Below the pieces are notes generated by a model, which saw nothing but the letters and a program-made list of their open reading frames with translations, ran no database searches and was not told the DNA's origin. The position numbers and the translations under genes were made by a program. Shown piece by piece: positions 8,344-16,609 of a stretch of DNA of 64,000 nucleotides. Source of the stretch: Lentzea fradiae (GTDB lineage Bacteria > Actinomycetota > Actinomycetes > Mycobacteriales > Pseudonocardiaceae); NCBI RefSeq assembly GCF_900100955.1, contig NZ_FNCC01000003.1, positions 470,293-534,292 of the forward strand, in the 5' to 3' direction. The first letter of the stretch is position 1. The number at the start of each line of letters is the position of its first letter.

Positions 8344-8719
8344 CGACAACAGCCTCCTCATGGCCACGCGGCACCGCCACGCGGCCGGTCCGACACTACG
8401 GTTCCGACAGCAGTGCCGAACCAGGCGTTGGTCCTGACTGCACAGGGTCCTTTTCCCGGTGATCCGATCTTCAAACCTGTGCCGCCGAAGAGAAGACCTT
8501 CGTGTCGGGCCGTTCCCCCGGCCGATGCGTCGGCGAGCGGTTCACGACCCGCTTCTTCACCGCGCGGAGGCCGTTCCGCTGCGGGTCACGCACAGGGGTT
8601 GACCTGCTTCGTCCGATAGGAGCACACACCAGGCCGTCACACTGCGCATGTGCGTGGATACAGAGTGTTCCGACTTCGCCGCTCTTCATTCCAGAGCACG
8701 ACGAAAGGCACGACAGGCC
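8344..8719. other. Divergent intergenic region, HPF-like gene / SGNH hydrolase
   Basis: 376 bp without a credible gene. It must carry both outward promoters. On the plus strand TTGACC at 8599-8604 is a possible -35 for the SGNH gene, without a convincing -10 at the expected spacing. On the minus strand TAGTGT, complementary to the stretch near 8395-8400, is a possible -10 for the HPF-like gene. Nothing else stands out. Confidence 0.4.
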
Positions 8720-9733
8720 ATGCGCACGAAGACAGCACCCCGGCCACGGCGACTCGCCGCCGCGGCCGTCGCACTGGGCAGTTGCCTGGCCCTCACCGTC
8801 CCGGCGGGAACCGCCACCGCGGCACCCGCCGATCCGGCGCCCACCGTCTTCTTCGGCGACTCCTACACCGCGAACTTCGGCATCTCTCCCGTGAACGACA
8901 TGGGGGAGCCCAGGATGTTGTGCTTCCAGGCGACGGAGAACTACCCCGCCGTCGCCACCCGGCGCTTGGCGAACAAGGGCGTCCCGCTGAAGGTGCAGTC
9001 GGACGTCTCCTGCGGAGGCGCACTCCTCGAGCACTTCTGGAGGGAACAGCATCTGCCCTTCAACATGGGAGAGGTGCCGGCGCAGCAGGACGCGCTCAAG
9101 CACGACACCCAGCTGGCCGTGGGCAGCATCGGCGGCAACACGCTGGGCTTCTCCGCCATCCTCAAGCAGTGCTCGGACCAGCTCCGGAACGCATCGGAAC
9201 AGATCGCGCCCGGCGAACCGGTGGACGCGGACTCACCGGCCGGCCAATGCGCGGCTTTCTTCACCGATGGCTATGGGAAAGACTGGCTGGACGACAGGTT
9301 CTCCCAGATCGAGTTCGAGCTGGAGAACCTGTTCGACCGCGTGGAGTTCTTCTCGCCCGCCAAGCTCGTCCTGGTCGGCTACCCCCGCCTCGTGCCGGAG
9401 AACACGGCCCTCTGCCGAACTCCGGCTCCCGGCCAGACGGAACGGCCGTTCGCCGACATCCCCGCGGACGCCCTGCCGGTCCTGGACCAGGTGCAGAAGC
9501 GGCTGAACGACCTCATGAAGAAGGCAGCCGCCGACTCCGAGAACGACTTCGTGGACCTCTACGGCGTCACCGGGAGCAACACGGCCTGCGACGGCGCCAA
9601 CCGGGGCATCGGCGGGGTGCTGGAGCCCTCCCGGCTCGAACAGATCCCCTGGTTCGCGCACCCCAACGAGAAGGGCCGTGACATCCAGGCGGAGCACGTG
9701 GCCACCGCGATCGAAAAAGCCCTCACCCGCTGA
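8720..9733 (+). CDS. Secreted SGNH/GDSL-family esterase or lipase
   Basis: Exported hydrolase, 337 aa. The signal peptide (RRLAAAAVALGSCLALTVPAGTATA-type, cleavage near residue 35) follows MRTKTAPRPR. SGNH blocks are visible: GDS at 46-48 in FFGDSYTAN (nucleophile Ser48), GGN in SIGGNTLGF (oxyanion Asn), and AHPNEKG with the catalytic His near residue 314. Six or more Cys suggest disulfides, as in Streptomyces secreted lipases of this fold. The start at 8720 begins the signal; the longer frame from 8648 adds unlikely residues. It overlaps the convergent thioredoxin-like gene by 11 bp. Confidence 0.88.
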   Translation: MRTKTAPRPRRLAAAAVALGSCLALTVPAGTATAAPADPAPTVFFGDSYTANFGISPVNDMGEPRMLCFQATENYPAVATRRLANKGVPLKVQSDVSCGGALLEHFWREQHLPFNMGEVPAQQDALKHDTQLAVGSIGGNTLGFSAILKQCSDQLRNASEQIAPGEPVDADSPAGQCAAFFTDGYGKDWLDDRFSQIEFELENLFDRVEFFSPAKLVLVGYPRLVPENTALCRTPAPGQTERPFADIPADALPVLDQVQKRLNDLMKKAAADSENDFVDLYGVTGSNTACDGANRGIGGVLEPSRLEQIPWFAHPNEKGRDIQAEHVATAIEKALTR

Positions 9734-10193
9734 CCAACGAAGAGATCCTCGCGTCGAGCTGTTCCTCGGCAGGTGAACCGACGAGCAGCTCGACAGAGGC
9801 GTCCGGCCGCACGAACGCGAACGTGGGCTGCGCCGTCACCCCGAAGCGCCGCCACACCTCCCCGTCGAGGTCGGCCAGGCTCGGGAACGCGTCCATCCCG
9901 TGGTCGGACACGAACTTCTTCATGGCAGCCAGCTCGTCCTGCGCCGCCACACCGACGAACTGCACCTTGGGATACCGCGCGGCCATCTTCGCGACCAGCG
10001 GCGCCTCGGCGTTGCAGGACGGGCACCACGGCGTCCAGAACCACAACACCACGGGCTGCCCGACGAGCTTGTCCCCGCGCAGCTCCGCCCCGTCCAACGT
10101 CTTGGCGGTGAACTGGAACTTCTCCGGCGGCGGCGCCTTCTCCGCACACCCGGAGAGCAACAGGAACCCCAGCAGCAGCACGAGGACGCGCAT
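9723..10193 (-). CDS. TlpA/ResA-like thiol-disulfide lipoprotein
   Basis: Membrane-anchored extracytoplasmic thioredoxin-fold protein, 156 aa. Lipobox LLLSGC places the lipidated Cys at 16, and the redox motif WCPSC lies in VLWFWTPWCPSCNAEAP around residue 57, followed by the cis-Pro strand TAQPTFAFV. It probably reduces or isomerises disulfides of exported proteins; the neighbouring SGNH hydrolase is Cys-rich, but a functional link is inference. The gene stands alone on its strand. Confidence 0.87.
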   Translation of the reverse strand: MRVLVLLLGFLLLSGCAEKAPPPEKFQFTAKTLDGAELRGDKLVGQPVVLWFWTPWCPSCNAEAPLVAKMAARYPKVQFVGVAAQDELAAMKKFVSDHGMDAFPSLADLDGEVWRRFGVTAQPTFAFVRPDASVELLVGSPAEEQLDARISSLVSG

Positions 10194-10318
10194 CCGCTCC
10201 TCACCTCCTGCCAGGGCCTACGGCCCCACACCCGCCGCGGTTCAGCAGGGTGCGCCAGTGCCAGATCCGCCGGTGGCCACCCGGCGCACCGAAAACCTCA
10301 CCTCGGCAAAGGAAAATC

Positions 10319-10981
10319 ATGAAGCTCGGCCATGTCCTCACCTCCACAGCACTCGCCCTCGCCGTCCTCACCGGCGTGGCCCCTGCCGCCGGCGCCACCC
10401 CGGGACCCGAGGTCACCCCGGCACCCGCGGTCACGGAGAGTCGAACCGCGCAAGCGACAGCCGTCCAAGACCCGCACTTCATCGGCTGCACGAGCGACCA
10501 GCAGAAGGCGGTCGTGTCCGCGGCGGAAGCGGCCAACGGCTACGTCACCGAGGCCAACACCTACCTCAAGAAGGTGTCGGGCAACACCCCGAGGTACACC
10601 GCCTGGTTCGGCCAGTACAGCGCAAACCGGAAGGCGTTCGTCCAGACGGTCTTCACGAACCTCTCCCACAACGACTTCATGAGCATGGTCTACGACTGCA
10701 CCACCTGCCCCTACCCGGACGTGCACGCCTACGTTTACCCGGACCGGTTCGGCGTCATCTACCTCTGCCGCGTGTTCTGGCAGAGCGAGCCCACCGGCAC
10801 CGACTCCCAGGCCGGCACCCTGGTCCACGAGGCGACCCACTTCAGGGTCAACGGCGGTAGCCAGGACATCGAGTACGGCCAGGACGACTGCCTGGAGCTG
10901 GCCAGGACCAACCCGGACCGCGCCGTCGTGAACGCCGACAACTACGAGTACTTCGCCGAGAACACCCCGCCGCTGGCATGA
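10319..10981 (+). CDS. Secreted M35-type (deuterolysin/peptidyl-Lys) metalloprotease
   Basis: Exported zinc endopeptidase, 220 aa. A signal peptide (VLTSTALALAVLTGVAPAAGA) is followed by a short Pro/Thr propeptide-like segment and the catalytic domain. The zinc motif is HEATH at 170-174, with the aspzincin Asp in GGSQDIEYG (Asp183). Cysteines at CTTC and elsewhere fit the disulfide-rich family. ATG 10319 has AAAGGAAA upstream. The LPMO gene follows on the same strand after 272 bp, so both probably belong to a secreted degradative set. Confidence 0.85.
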   Translation: MKLGHVLTSTALALAVLTGVAPAAGATPGPEVTPAPAVTESRTAQATAVQDPHFIGCTSDQQKAVVSAAEAANGYVTEANTYLKKVSGNTPRYTAWFGQYSANRKAFVQTVFTNLSHNDFMSMVYDCTTCPYPDVHAYVYPDRFGVIYLCRVFWQSEPTGTDSQAGTLVHEATHFRVNGGSQDIEYGQDDCLELARTNPDRAVVNADNYEYFAENTPPLA

Positions 10982-11183
10982 CCACCGGTCCCCACCGGCA
11001 CCTCCGCGGCGGGCCTGTGGCCGATGGCCACTTCCTGGAGATCGTCGCGATCAGGCTGGCGTGGTTCGCGTCGCCGGTCTTCTCGAGCAGGACCGGGATC
11101 TCAGCCGATCAGCGCAACCGCGAACACCGACACGACCAGCCGTGCGCGTCCGACACGTCTTGTGCATCGGCGATTACGCGCGG

Positions 11184-11199
11184 TATGGTCTAGACCTTC
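11184..11199 (+). promoter_or_regulatory. DasR-type operator (dre) upstream of the LPMO gene
   Basis: The core TGGTCTAGACC at 11186-11196 matches the centre of the dre consensus of the GntR regulator DasR, known from Streptomyces chitinase and GlcNAc genes. It lies 58 bp before the LPMO start, where a repressor would block transcription. Outer bases (TA left, TT right) depart from the full consensus. Regulation by DasR/glucosamine-6-phosphate is inferred from the motif. Confidence 0.7.
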
Positions 11200-11253
11200 A
11201 ACCGCCGCCGCGATGTCCACGCACCACAAGCACATCAAGGCAAAGGAAGTCCC

Positions 11254-11772
11254 ATGAAGATTGGACGCAGGGTCGCGGCCTCCATGGCCGGCGTTCTCGC
11301 TGCCCCGTTGCTCGTCGTGGCGCTCCCCAGCGGCACGGCGTTCGCGCACGGTTACGTGTCCTCGCCCGCCAGCCGTCAGGCGCAGTGCGCCAGCGGTGTC
11401 GTGAAGGACTGCGGGGCGATCCAGTGGGAGCCGCAGTCGGTCGAGGGACCCAAGGGCCTGCAGAGCTGCCACGCCAACCTGTCGCACTTCTCGGTGCTCA
11501 GCAACGACAACAAGGGATGGAAGGTCCACAACACGGGCAGGTCGGTGACGTTCAACTGGACGTTCACCGCACGCCACCGCACGCGTGACTACGACTACTT
11601 CGTGGACGGGCGCAAGGTCGCGACGTTCAGCGGCAACAACCAGCAGCCTCCGGCCACCGTGTCGCACACGGTCAACGTGGGATCGGCCGGACGGCACAAG
11701 GTGCTCGCCGTGTGGAACATCGGTGACACGGCCAACGCCTTCTACTCCTGCGTCGACATCAACGCGAGCTGA
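11254..11772 (+). CDS. AA10 lytic polysaccharide monooxygenase
   Basis: Secreted copper enzyme that oxidatively cleaves chitin or cellulose, 172 aa, catalytic domain only. The signal ends AFA and the mature protein begins His32 (HGYVSSPASR), whose amino group and side chain form the histidine brace with His108 in TARHRTRDYDYF. The axial aromatic near the C-terminus is in NAFYSCVDI. There is no separate binding module. SD AAAGGAAG precedes the ATG. The dre-type operator upstream suggests chitin as substrate and DasR control. Confidence 0.95.
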   Translation: MKIGRRVAASMAGVLAAPLLVVALPSGTAFAHGYVSSPASRQAQCASGVVKDCGAIQWEPQSVEGPKGLQSCHANLSHFSVLSNDNKGWKVHNTGRSVTFNWTFTARHRTRDYDYFVDGRKVATFSGNNQQPPATVSHTVNVGSAGRHKVLAVWNIGDTANAFYSCVDINAS

Positions 11773-11784
11773 CCTGACCAGCTG

Positions 11785-12189
11785 CTAGGCGCGTGAGGTC
11801 CCCTTCCGCTCACGCACCAGTGCGTCGACGTCGAACGGCATGAGGTTCAACGGCGGACCGGACAACGGCTTCCGCAGTGCGTCGAGGATCTTCGCGTTCA
11901 CCCGCTCGATGATCGCGCGGGCCTCGTCGTCGGTGGCGGCCGCCAGGGCCCTGGCCCTGGCGGTCTCGGCCTCCTTGCGCAGCACCAGGGAAGGGGGCAG
12001 CCCTGCACTGCCCTCTTCCTCCCTGACCTTCCGCTTGATCCACCAGTCCTCTTCGAGCGGCGTGCCCGCGCCGGACAGCGGTTTGCCGGCGCTGGGCAGG
12101 TCGTCGAACTCGCCGCGTTCCTGGGCCTCGCGGATCTGCCTGTCGATCCACGACTCGAAGCCCATGCCGGGCGGTTTCCGTCGCGTCAC
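11785..12189 (-). CDS. DUF1992 (DnaJ-homologue C28-like) protein
   Basis: Conserved small cytosolic protein, 134 aa. It shows the DUF1992 signature: WIDRQIREAQERGEFDDLPSAGKPL split as IDRQIREAQERGEF and LPSAGKPL, then EEDWWIKRKVREE. The GTG at 12189 overlaps the TGA of the proline iminopeptidase gene (GTGA); an internal ATG at 12165 is the alternative. The same arrangement argues for co-translation. No biochemical role is established for the family. Confidence 0.85.
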   Translation of the reverse strand: MTRRKPPGMGFESWIDRQIREAQERGEFDDLPSAGKPLSGAGTPLEEDWWIKRKVREEEGSAGLPPSLVLRKEAETARARALAAATDDEARAIIERVNAKILDALRKPLSGPPLNLMPFDVDALVRERKGTSRA

Positions 12190-13103
12190 GGGGAGAACCT
12201 CCTCACGGCGGACCGGATCGCCTCGTTGAACGCCGGGCTGCCCTTGTGACCGCTGTCGTCCACAAGGGTCAGTTCGGCGTCCGGCCACGCCTGCGCGAGC
12301 GCATAGGCCGTGTCGGCGGGGCAGCTCAGGTCGCGGCGGCCGTGGATGAGTGCTGCCGGGATGCCCGCGAGCTTGTCCGCGTGTGCCAGCAGGTCGTCGA
12401 CGAAGCCGTTGTTCGCGTAGTAGTGCGCGATGATCCGCACCAGTGCGAGCACGTCGTCGGAGGCGCGGTCGGCGAAGATGTTCTTGCCGCCGAAGTCTTC
12501 CAGCGACAGCACGGTGTCCTCCCACCGCACCCACTCCAGCGCGGCCTGTTCCCGCACGGCGCGGTCCGGGCTCTCCATCAGGTCCGCGTAGGCGCGCACG
12601 AGGTCCGGTGCGTCGCCGGCGTGGGCGCTGAACCGGGCCCACGCCTCCGGGAAGAACCGGGAAACGCCGCGGTAGAGCCATTCCAGCTCACGGGTGGACG
12701 CCAGCGTGACCGCGACGAGGATCATCTCGGAGACGCGCTCCGGGTGGCGCTGGGCGTAGGCGACGCCGAGGGTGGTGCCCCAGGAACCCCCGTACACCAG
12801 CCACTTCTCGATGCCGAGGTGCTCGCGGAGCTGCTCCATGTCCGCGATCAGGTGGCCGGTCGTGTTGACGCCCATGTCCGCGACCGGGTCGCTCGCGTGC
12901 GGGGTGCTCAGGCCGGCGCCGCGCTGGTGGAAGATCACCAGGCGGAACTTCTCGGCGTCGAGTGCCTTGCGGGCGCCCTTCGACGGTGCGCCCGGGCCAC
13001 CGTGGAGGAACACGGCGGGCTTGCCGCCGGGGTTTCCGACGGTCTCCCAGTAGACCTGGTTGCCGTCGCCGACGTCGAGCATGCCGTGTTCGTAAGGCTC
13101 CAC
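12186..13103 (-). CDS. pip: Proline iminopeptidase (S33)
   Basis: Alpha/beta-hydrolase that releases N-terminal proline from peptides, 305 aa. Visible are the oxyanion motif HGGPGAPS (34-41), the HQRGAG element, the nucleophile elbow GGSWGTT (Ser near 107), the acid in HGRRDLSCP and the His in DSGHKG. The length is typical of the shorter bacterial enzymes. The start is GTG at 13103, preceded by TAGGCT 6 nt away, so the transcript may be leaderless. It is followed without gap by the DUF1992 gene. Confidence 0.93.
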   Translation of the reverse strand: MEPYEHGMLDVGDGNQVYWETVGNPGGKPAVFLHGGPGAPSKGARKALDAEKFRLVIFHQRGAGLSTPHASDPVADMGVNTTGHLIADMEQLREHLGIEKWLVYGGSWGTTLGVAYAQRHPERVSEMILVAVTLASTRELEWLYRGVSRFFPEAWARFSAHAGDAPDLVRAYADLMESPDRAVREQAALEWVRWEDTVLSLEDFGGKNIFADRASDDVLALVRIIAHYYANNGFVDDLLAHADKLAGIPAALIHGRRDLSCPADTAYALAQAWPDAELTLVDDSGHKGSPAFNEAIRSAVRRFSP

Positions 13104-13109
13104 GGTGCC

Positions 13110-13115
13110 AGCCTA
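13110..13115 (-). promoter_or_regulatory. Putative -10 element (TAGGCT) of leaderless pip
   Basis: On the minus strand TAGGCT ends 6 nt before the GTG at 13103, with no ribosome-binding site between. Confidence 0.4.
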
Positions 13116-13120
13116 CCGAT

Positions 13121-14128
13121 CTAGACGCCGACCGGTTTCCAGGTCAGGCCGCCGTCCGCGGACCGCAGGACCTGCGCGAACTCCTGACCAGGGCCGCCGC
13201 GGACCAGCGTGGCGTGCTGCTCGTCGGCGAACGCCAGGTCCTCGAACGCGGGTCCGCCGAGCGTCAGCGGGGTGTCCCACTTGCCCGCCGAACCCCGGTG
13301 CATGAACGAGAGGTCGCGTCCGGCCGCGGCCACGAGCGCCGTTCCCGCCGACACCGCGAAGCCGGTGGTGATGCCTTCGCGCGGTGGCACGCCGATGGTC
13401 TCGAACGGTCCGCCGGGCGTGGCCTTGCGCAGCTCCTTCGTCATGTTCCCGAAGCCGGGGTCGAAGCTGCACAACGCATAGCGGTCGCCACCGGCCGTGC
13501 CGAGGCGGGTGGCCGACTCGGCGGTGCACGGCGGCACCTCCTCCCGCCAGCTCACCAGTCCCCGCGTCCAGTACCGGTTCTCCTGGAACGGCACGGACAA
13601 CGAGACGTGGCCCGCGGCGATCGACCCGGACGCCGCGCCCTTCACCTCGACGCCGGGAACCGGTTGCCACGAACCGGACCACAGCTCGCGCTGGTAGAGC
13701 CGCGACGCCGTGCCGTCGTGGATCACCGCGAGGAACGCGGCGTTGTCGAACCCCAGTGCTCCCACGGTTCCCTTGACGCCGGACGACGTCCAGCGCGTGC
13801 CGCCGTCGTTGGTGACGAACAGCTGCTCGCCATCGGTCACCATGCCCGTGGTGTCGCTCGCGAAGACCACCCGCAACCGACCGGCCCCGGGCACTGTGAG
13901 CGCCGGGGTCCTCACCCGCGTCCAAGTGGTGCCGCCGTCGGTCGTGCGGACGAGCTGCGGGCAGTTCGCGGTCTGGCACAGGGTGTCGAGGCCGAGCACC
14001 CAGCCGCGGTCAGCGGACGTCCACGACGTCGACGCGGGCACGACGCCCGTCCCTGCGTGCGCGGCGGAGGTGGTCAGGCCGGTCAGGAGCACCAGAACCA
14101 CAAGTGCAGCAATGCGTTTCCCCCACAT
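13121..14128 (-). CDS. Secreted BNR-repeat beta-propeller protein
   Basis: Exported 335-aa protein of unknown role. After the signal MWGKRIAALVVLVLLTGL (cleavage near AHA, residue 25) come repeated Asp-box/BNR motifs: TTDGGTTWT, TNDGGTRWT and SADGGLTWK, each the turn of a beta-propeller blade as in sialidases and Ycf48. No sialidase catalytic set (Arg triad, FRIP) is visible, so it is more likely a binding or scaffold propeller. It lies 15 bp after the MFS exporter gene on the same strand and may be its operon partner. Confidence 0.75.
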   Translation of the reverse strand: MWGKRIAALVVLVLLTGLTTSAAHAGTGVVPASTSWTSADRGWVLGLDTLCQTANCPQLVRTTDGGTTWTRVRTPALTVPGAGRLRVVFASDTTGMVTDGEQLFVTNDGGTRWTSSGVKGTVGALGFDNAAFLAVIHDGTASRLYQRELWSGSWQPVPGVEVKGAASGSIAAGHVSLSVPFQENRYWTRGLVSWREEVPPCTAESATRLGTAGGDRYALCSFDPGFGNMTKELRKATPGGPFETIGVPPREGITTGFAVSAGTALVAAAGRDLSFMHRGSAGKWDTPLTLGGPAFEDLAFADEQHATLVRGGPGQEFAQVLRSADGGLTWKPVGV

Positions 14129-14143
14129 CGCCTTCTTCTCCCC

Positions 14144-15349
14144 TCAAGAGGCAGGTGCCCACTCAACACCCCTCGACCGCGCCGCGGCAAACGCCCACAG
14201 GGCGACCAGGACCCCGGCACCACCGCTGAGCAGGAACGTCAGCTCCGGTCCCACGGCGTCGAGCAGCAGGCCACCGCCGATGTACGACACCGCCGCCGCC
14301 ACACCGATCCCGCCGTAGAAGTTGCCGAACACCCGGCCGGTCCGGTCCGCGGGCACGAGGCGCTGGATCAGCGTGCTGTGCGCGACGTCCATCGCCGCGA
14401 TCCCCAGCCCGCGCACGGCCTGCAGCGCGAACGCCGCCGCCACGCCCCATGCCAAGCCGGTGAGCATGTTGCCCGCGCTGCTGATCACGAACCCCGTCAC
14501 GAGCAGCGTCACCATGCTCCACTGCGCCGATCCCCTGGCCAGCAACGCATACCCGGCCAGCAGGCCGATCCCGACCGCGCCGAGCACCACGCCGGCCGTG
14601 CTCTCCGACCCGCCGAACGACACCATCGTCAGCTGCAACACGGCGACGTCGTCGATGGCCGTGCAAGCCACGACACCGCAGAAACCGATGAAGATGACCC
14701 GCAACGCGCGGTTGTGCCAGATCTCGGCCAGCCCGGCCCGTGCGTCGGCGAACACGCCCTCCCCCGGCTCGGCTGACACGAGGAGTCTCGGCAGCCGCAG
14801 CCGCAGCAACAGCAGCGCGGACAGCAGGAACGAGACCGCGTCCACGAGCAGCACGCCCCTGGTGTCCAGGAACGTCAGCAGCACCGCCGCGAGGAAGGGC
14901 CCGAACACGTCGGCGCTGTTGGAGCCCAGCCCGAGCGCGGTGTTCGCCTGCCCGAGGTCCCTGTCGGCCACGAGGCTCGGCACGGCGGCCCGCGACGCGG
15001 GGACGAACACCTGACCGACCACCGCCCGCAGCCCGACGAGCAGGAGCAGGACCGGCAGTGGCGGCAGGGTGAACGCGATGACCGCGAGCAACGCGGCCTG
15101 CGCGACCTCGCAGACGATCATGACGGTGCGGCGGTCGAAGCGGTCGCCGACGACCCCGGTCAGCGGGCTGAGCAACGCCGGTGCGAAGTCGCCCACCAGC
15201 AGCAGCGCCGCCACCGCGACGGCCTTCCCGAGGATCGACTGCACGTGCACCATCAGTGTGACGAGGCTGAGAGCGTCCCCCACAACGGAAACGGCCCGTG
15301 CGGTGACGAGCACGCGCAACGGGCCGTTCTTCTTCAGCAGCGTCAGCAC
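14144..15349 (-). CDS. MFS exporter (EntS-like, probable siderophore export)
   Basis: Major facilitator transporter of the MFS_3/EntS type, 401 aa with about 11-12 helices and the loop motif GVVGDRFDRRTVM after helix 2. It starts at GTG 15349, 4 nt after the stop of the siderophore-binding lipoprotein gene, so both share the iron-box promoter. Position and family suggest export of a siderophore or other small molecule under iron limitation; substrate unproven. Confidence 0.82.
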   Translation of the reverse strand: MLTLLKKNGPLRVLVTARAVSVVGDALSLVTLMVHVQSILGKAVAVAALLLVGDFAPALLSPLTGVVGDRFDRRTVMIVCEVAQAALLAVIAFTLPPLPVLLLLVGLRAVVGQVFVPASRAAVPSLVADRDLGQANTALGLGSNSADVFGPFLAAVLLTFLDTRGVLLVDAVSFLLSALLLLRLRLPRLLVSAEPGEGVFADARAGLAEIWHNRALRVIFIGFCGVVACTAIDDVAVLQLTMVSFGGSESTAGVVLGAVGIGLLAGYALLARGSAQWSMVTLLVTGFVISSAGNMLTGLAWGVAAAFALQAVRGLGIAAMDVAHSTLIQRLVPADRTGRVFGNFYGGIGVAAAVSYIGGGLLLDAVGPELTFLLSGGAGVLVALWAFAAARSRGVEWAPAS

Positions 15350-15353
15350 ACGG

Positions 15354-16352
15354 CTATCGTGCCAACACCTCTTCGAGCTGGTCAGCCAATTTGTTCATGA
15401 TCGCCGCGTAGGAGGAGTAGCTCAGCGGGGCGACCGCGTTCCACTCGACGAACCGGTTCGCCTGCACCGCGGGGAGGCTCTGGAAGACCGGGTGGCCCTC
15501 CTTCATCTTCTCCGGGTCGAGCACGTGCTGGCGGGTGTCCCACATGAGCACGTGCTCCTTGTAGGTGGCGGAGTTCTCCCACGACAGCGACTGGAAGTAG
15601 CCGCCGCCCTCGGCGTCGGGGTTCTCCGGGGTGAACAGCGGCAGGCCGAGCTCGCTTGCGTACCAGTCGAGGTCGGGGTTGCGGGCGGGCACGGCGACGT
15701 AGAAGAGCTTCGGGTCGCCGGCGACGACCTGGATCTTCTGGTTCGCGGCCGTCATCTTGGCGCCGACGGCCTTCAGCCGCTCCGCGGCCTTGGTGAACGC
15801 CTCCTCGTCGGCCTTCACCTTCGCCGACTCGGTGTCCGCGCCGAGCGACTTCGCGAGCTCCTGGAAGCGCTTGATGCCCTCCGGCAGCTTGATCTTCGAC
15901 TGTCCGATGCCGACGGTCGGGGCGACCTTGAGCACCTTCTCCTCGAACTCGGCCGTGAGGTGCCAGAGCCCGGTGACCTCCGGGTAGTAGCCCGCGACCA
16001 CGAGGTCCGCGTCGAGCGCGGCGAACTTCTCGAAGTCGATCTCGCCGTAGCCGGGCCCCGTGACGTCGGTGACCTTGCTCGGGTCGATGCTGCCCGCCTC
16101 CGGGTCGGTGGTGCCGTCCGCGCGCTTGAGCGGGCCGAACGTGCCGACGACGTCGATGCCGAAGTCCTTCAGCGCGCCCGCGGCGGACACCTGCGCGACG
16201 ACGCGCTGGGGCCGCTCCGGCGCGGTGACCTCCTTGCCGCGGTCGTCCTTGAAGGACCACTGACCGCTTCCCTGCTCTGCGGTCGTGTCCGTGTTACCGC
16301 CACACCCGGCGACCAAGCCGAGCAGCAGAACCGCGGCGACTGTCCTGCGCAA
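15354..16352 (-). CDS. Ferric-siderophore-binding lipoprotein (FecB/FhuD type)
   Basis: Type III periplasmic-binding protein for an iron-siderophore, 332 aa. The lipobox LGLVAGC gives a lipidated Cys, followed by GGNTDTTAEQ. The ligand fold is recognised from PQRVVAQVSAAGALKDFGIDVVG-type sequence, DADLVVAGYY and APTVGIG. The TTG at 16352 is preferred: AGGAGG lies 8 nt before it, whereas the in-frame GTG at 16361 overlaps the SD itself. No FecCD permease or ATPase is adjacent. An IdeR/DmdR-like box sits just upstream. Confidence 0.9.
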   Translation of the reverse strand: MRRTVAAVLLLGLVAGCGGNTDTTAEQGSGQWSFKDDRGKEVTAPERPQRVVAQVSAAGALKDFGIDVVGTFGPLKRADGTTDPEAGSIDPSKVTDVTGPGYGEIDFEKFAALDADLVVAGYYPEVTGLWHLTAEFEEKVLKVAPTVGIGQSKIKLPEGIKRFQELAKSLGADTESAKVKADEEAFTKAAERLKAVGAKMTAANQKIQVVAGDPKLFYVAVPARNPDLDWYASELGLPLFTPENPDAEGGGYFQSLSWENSATYKEHVLMWDTRQHVLDPEKMKEGHPVFQSLPAVQANRFVEWNAVAPLSYSSYAAIMNKLADQLEEVLAR

Positions 16353-16370
16353 TCCGTCCACCTCCTGAGA

Positions 16371-16389
16371 TTAGCCTTGCCTAACCTAG
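16371..16389 (-). promoter_or_regulatory. IdeR/DmdR-type iron box
   Basis: Read on the minus strand, these 19 bp match the consensus TTAGGTTAGGCTAACCTAA at 15 positions, including the full left half GGTTAGGC and the final CTAA. The site is 18 bp before the TTG of the siderophore-binding protein. Iron-dependent repression of this gene and the MFS exporter is inferred. Confidence 0.7.
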
Positions 16390-16609
16390 CAAGCCATCCG
16401 GAGCAACCGGACAGGCCGGGTGGCACATCACCCGGTGAGACGGGCCGGTGACGGCGCGCAGCAGACCAGCCGCCGACTCCAAGGCTCGGGCCAGCGACAA
16501 CGCGCCTGGTCGCCCCTTTCCGGGGGGACCGGGCGGCTCCGGCGCTGAACCCAGGCGCCCGTTCGGCCGTACGCCTCCCCAGACGCATCCCCGACCGTGA
16601 GGAGGCCGC

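Noticed and set aside
16390..16609. Possible c-di-AMP (ydaO) riboswitch before the first NlpC/P60 gene
   Set aside because: Position is suggestive, but the conserved core segments could not be found by eye; a covariance scan would be needed.
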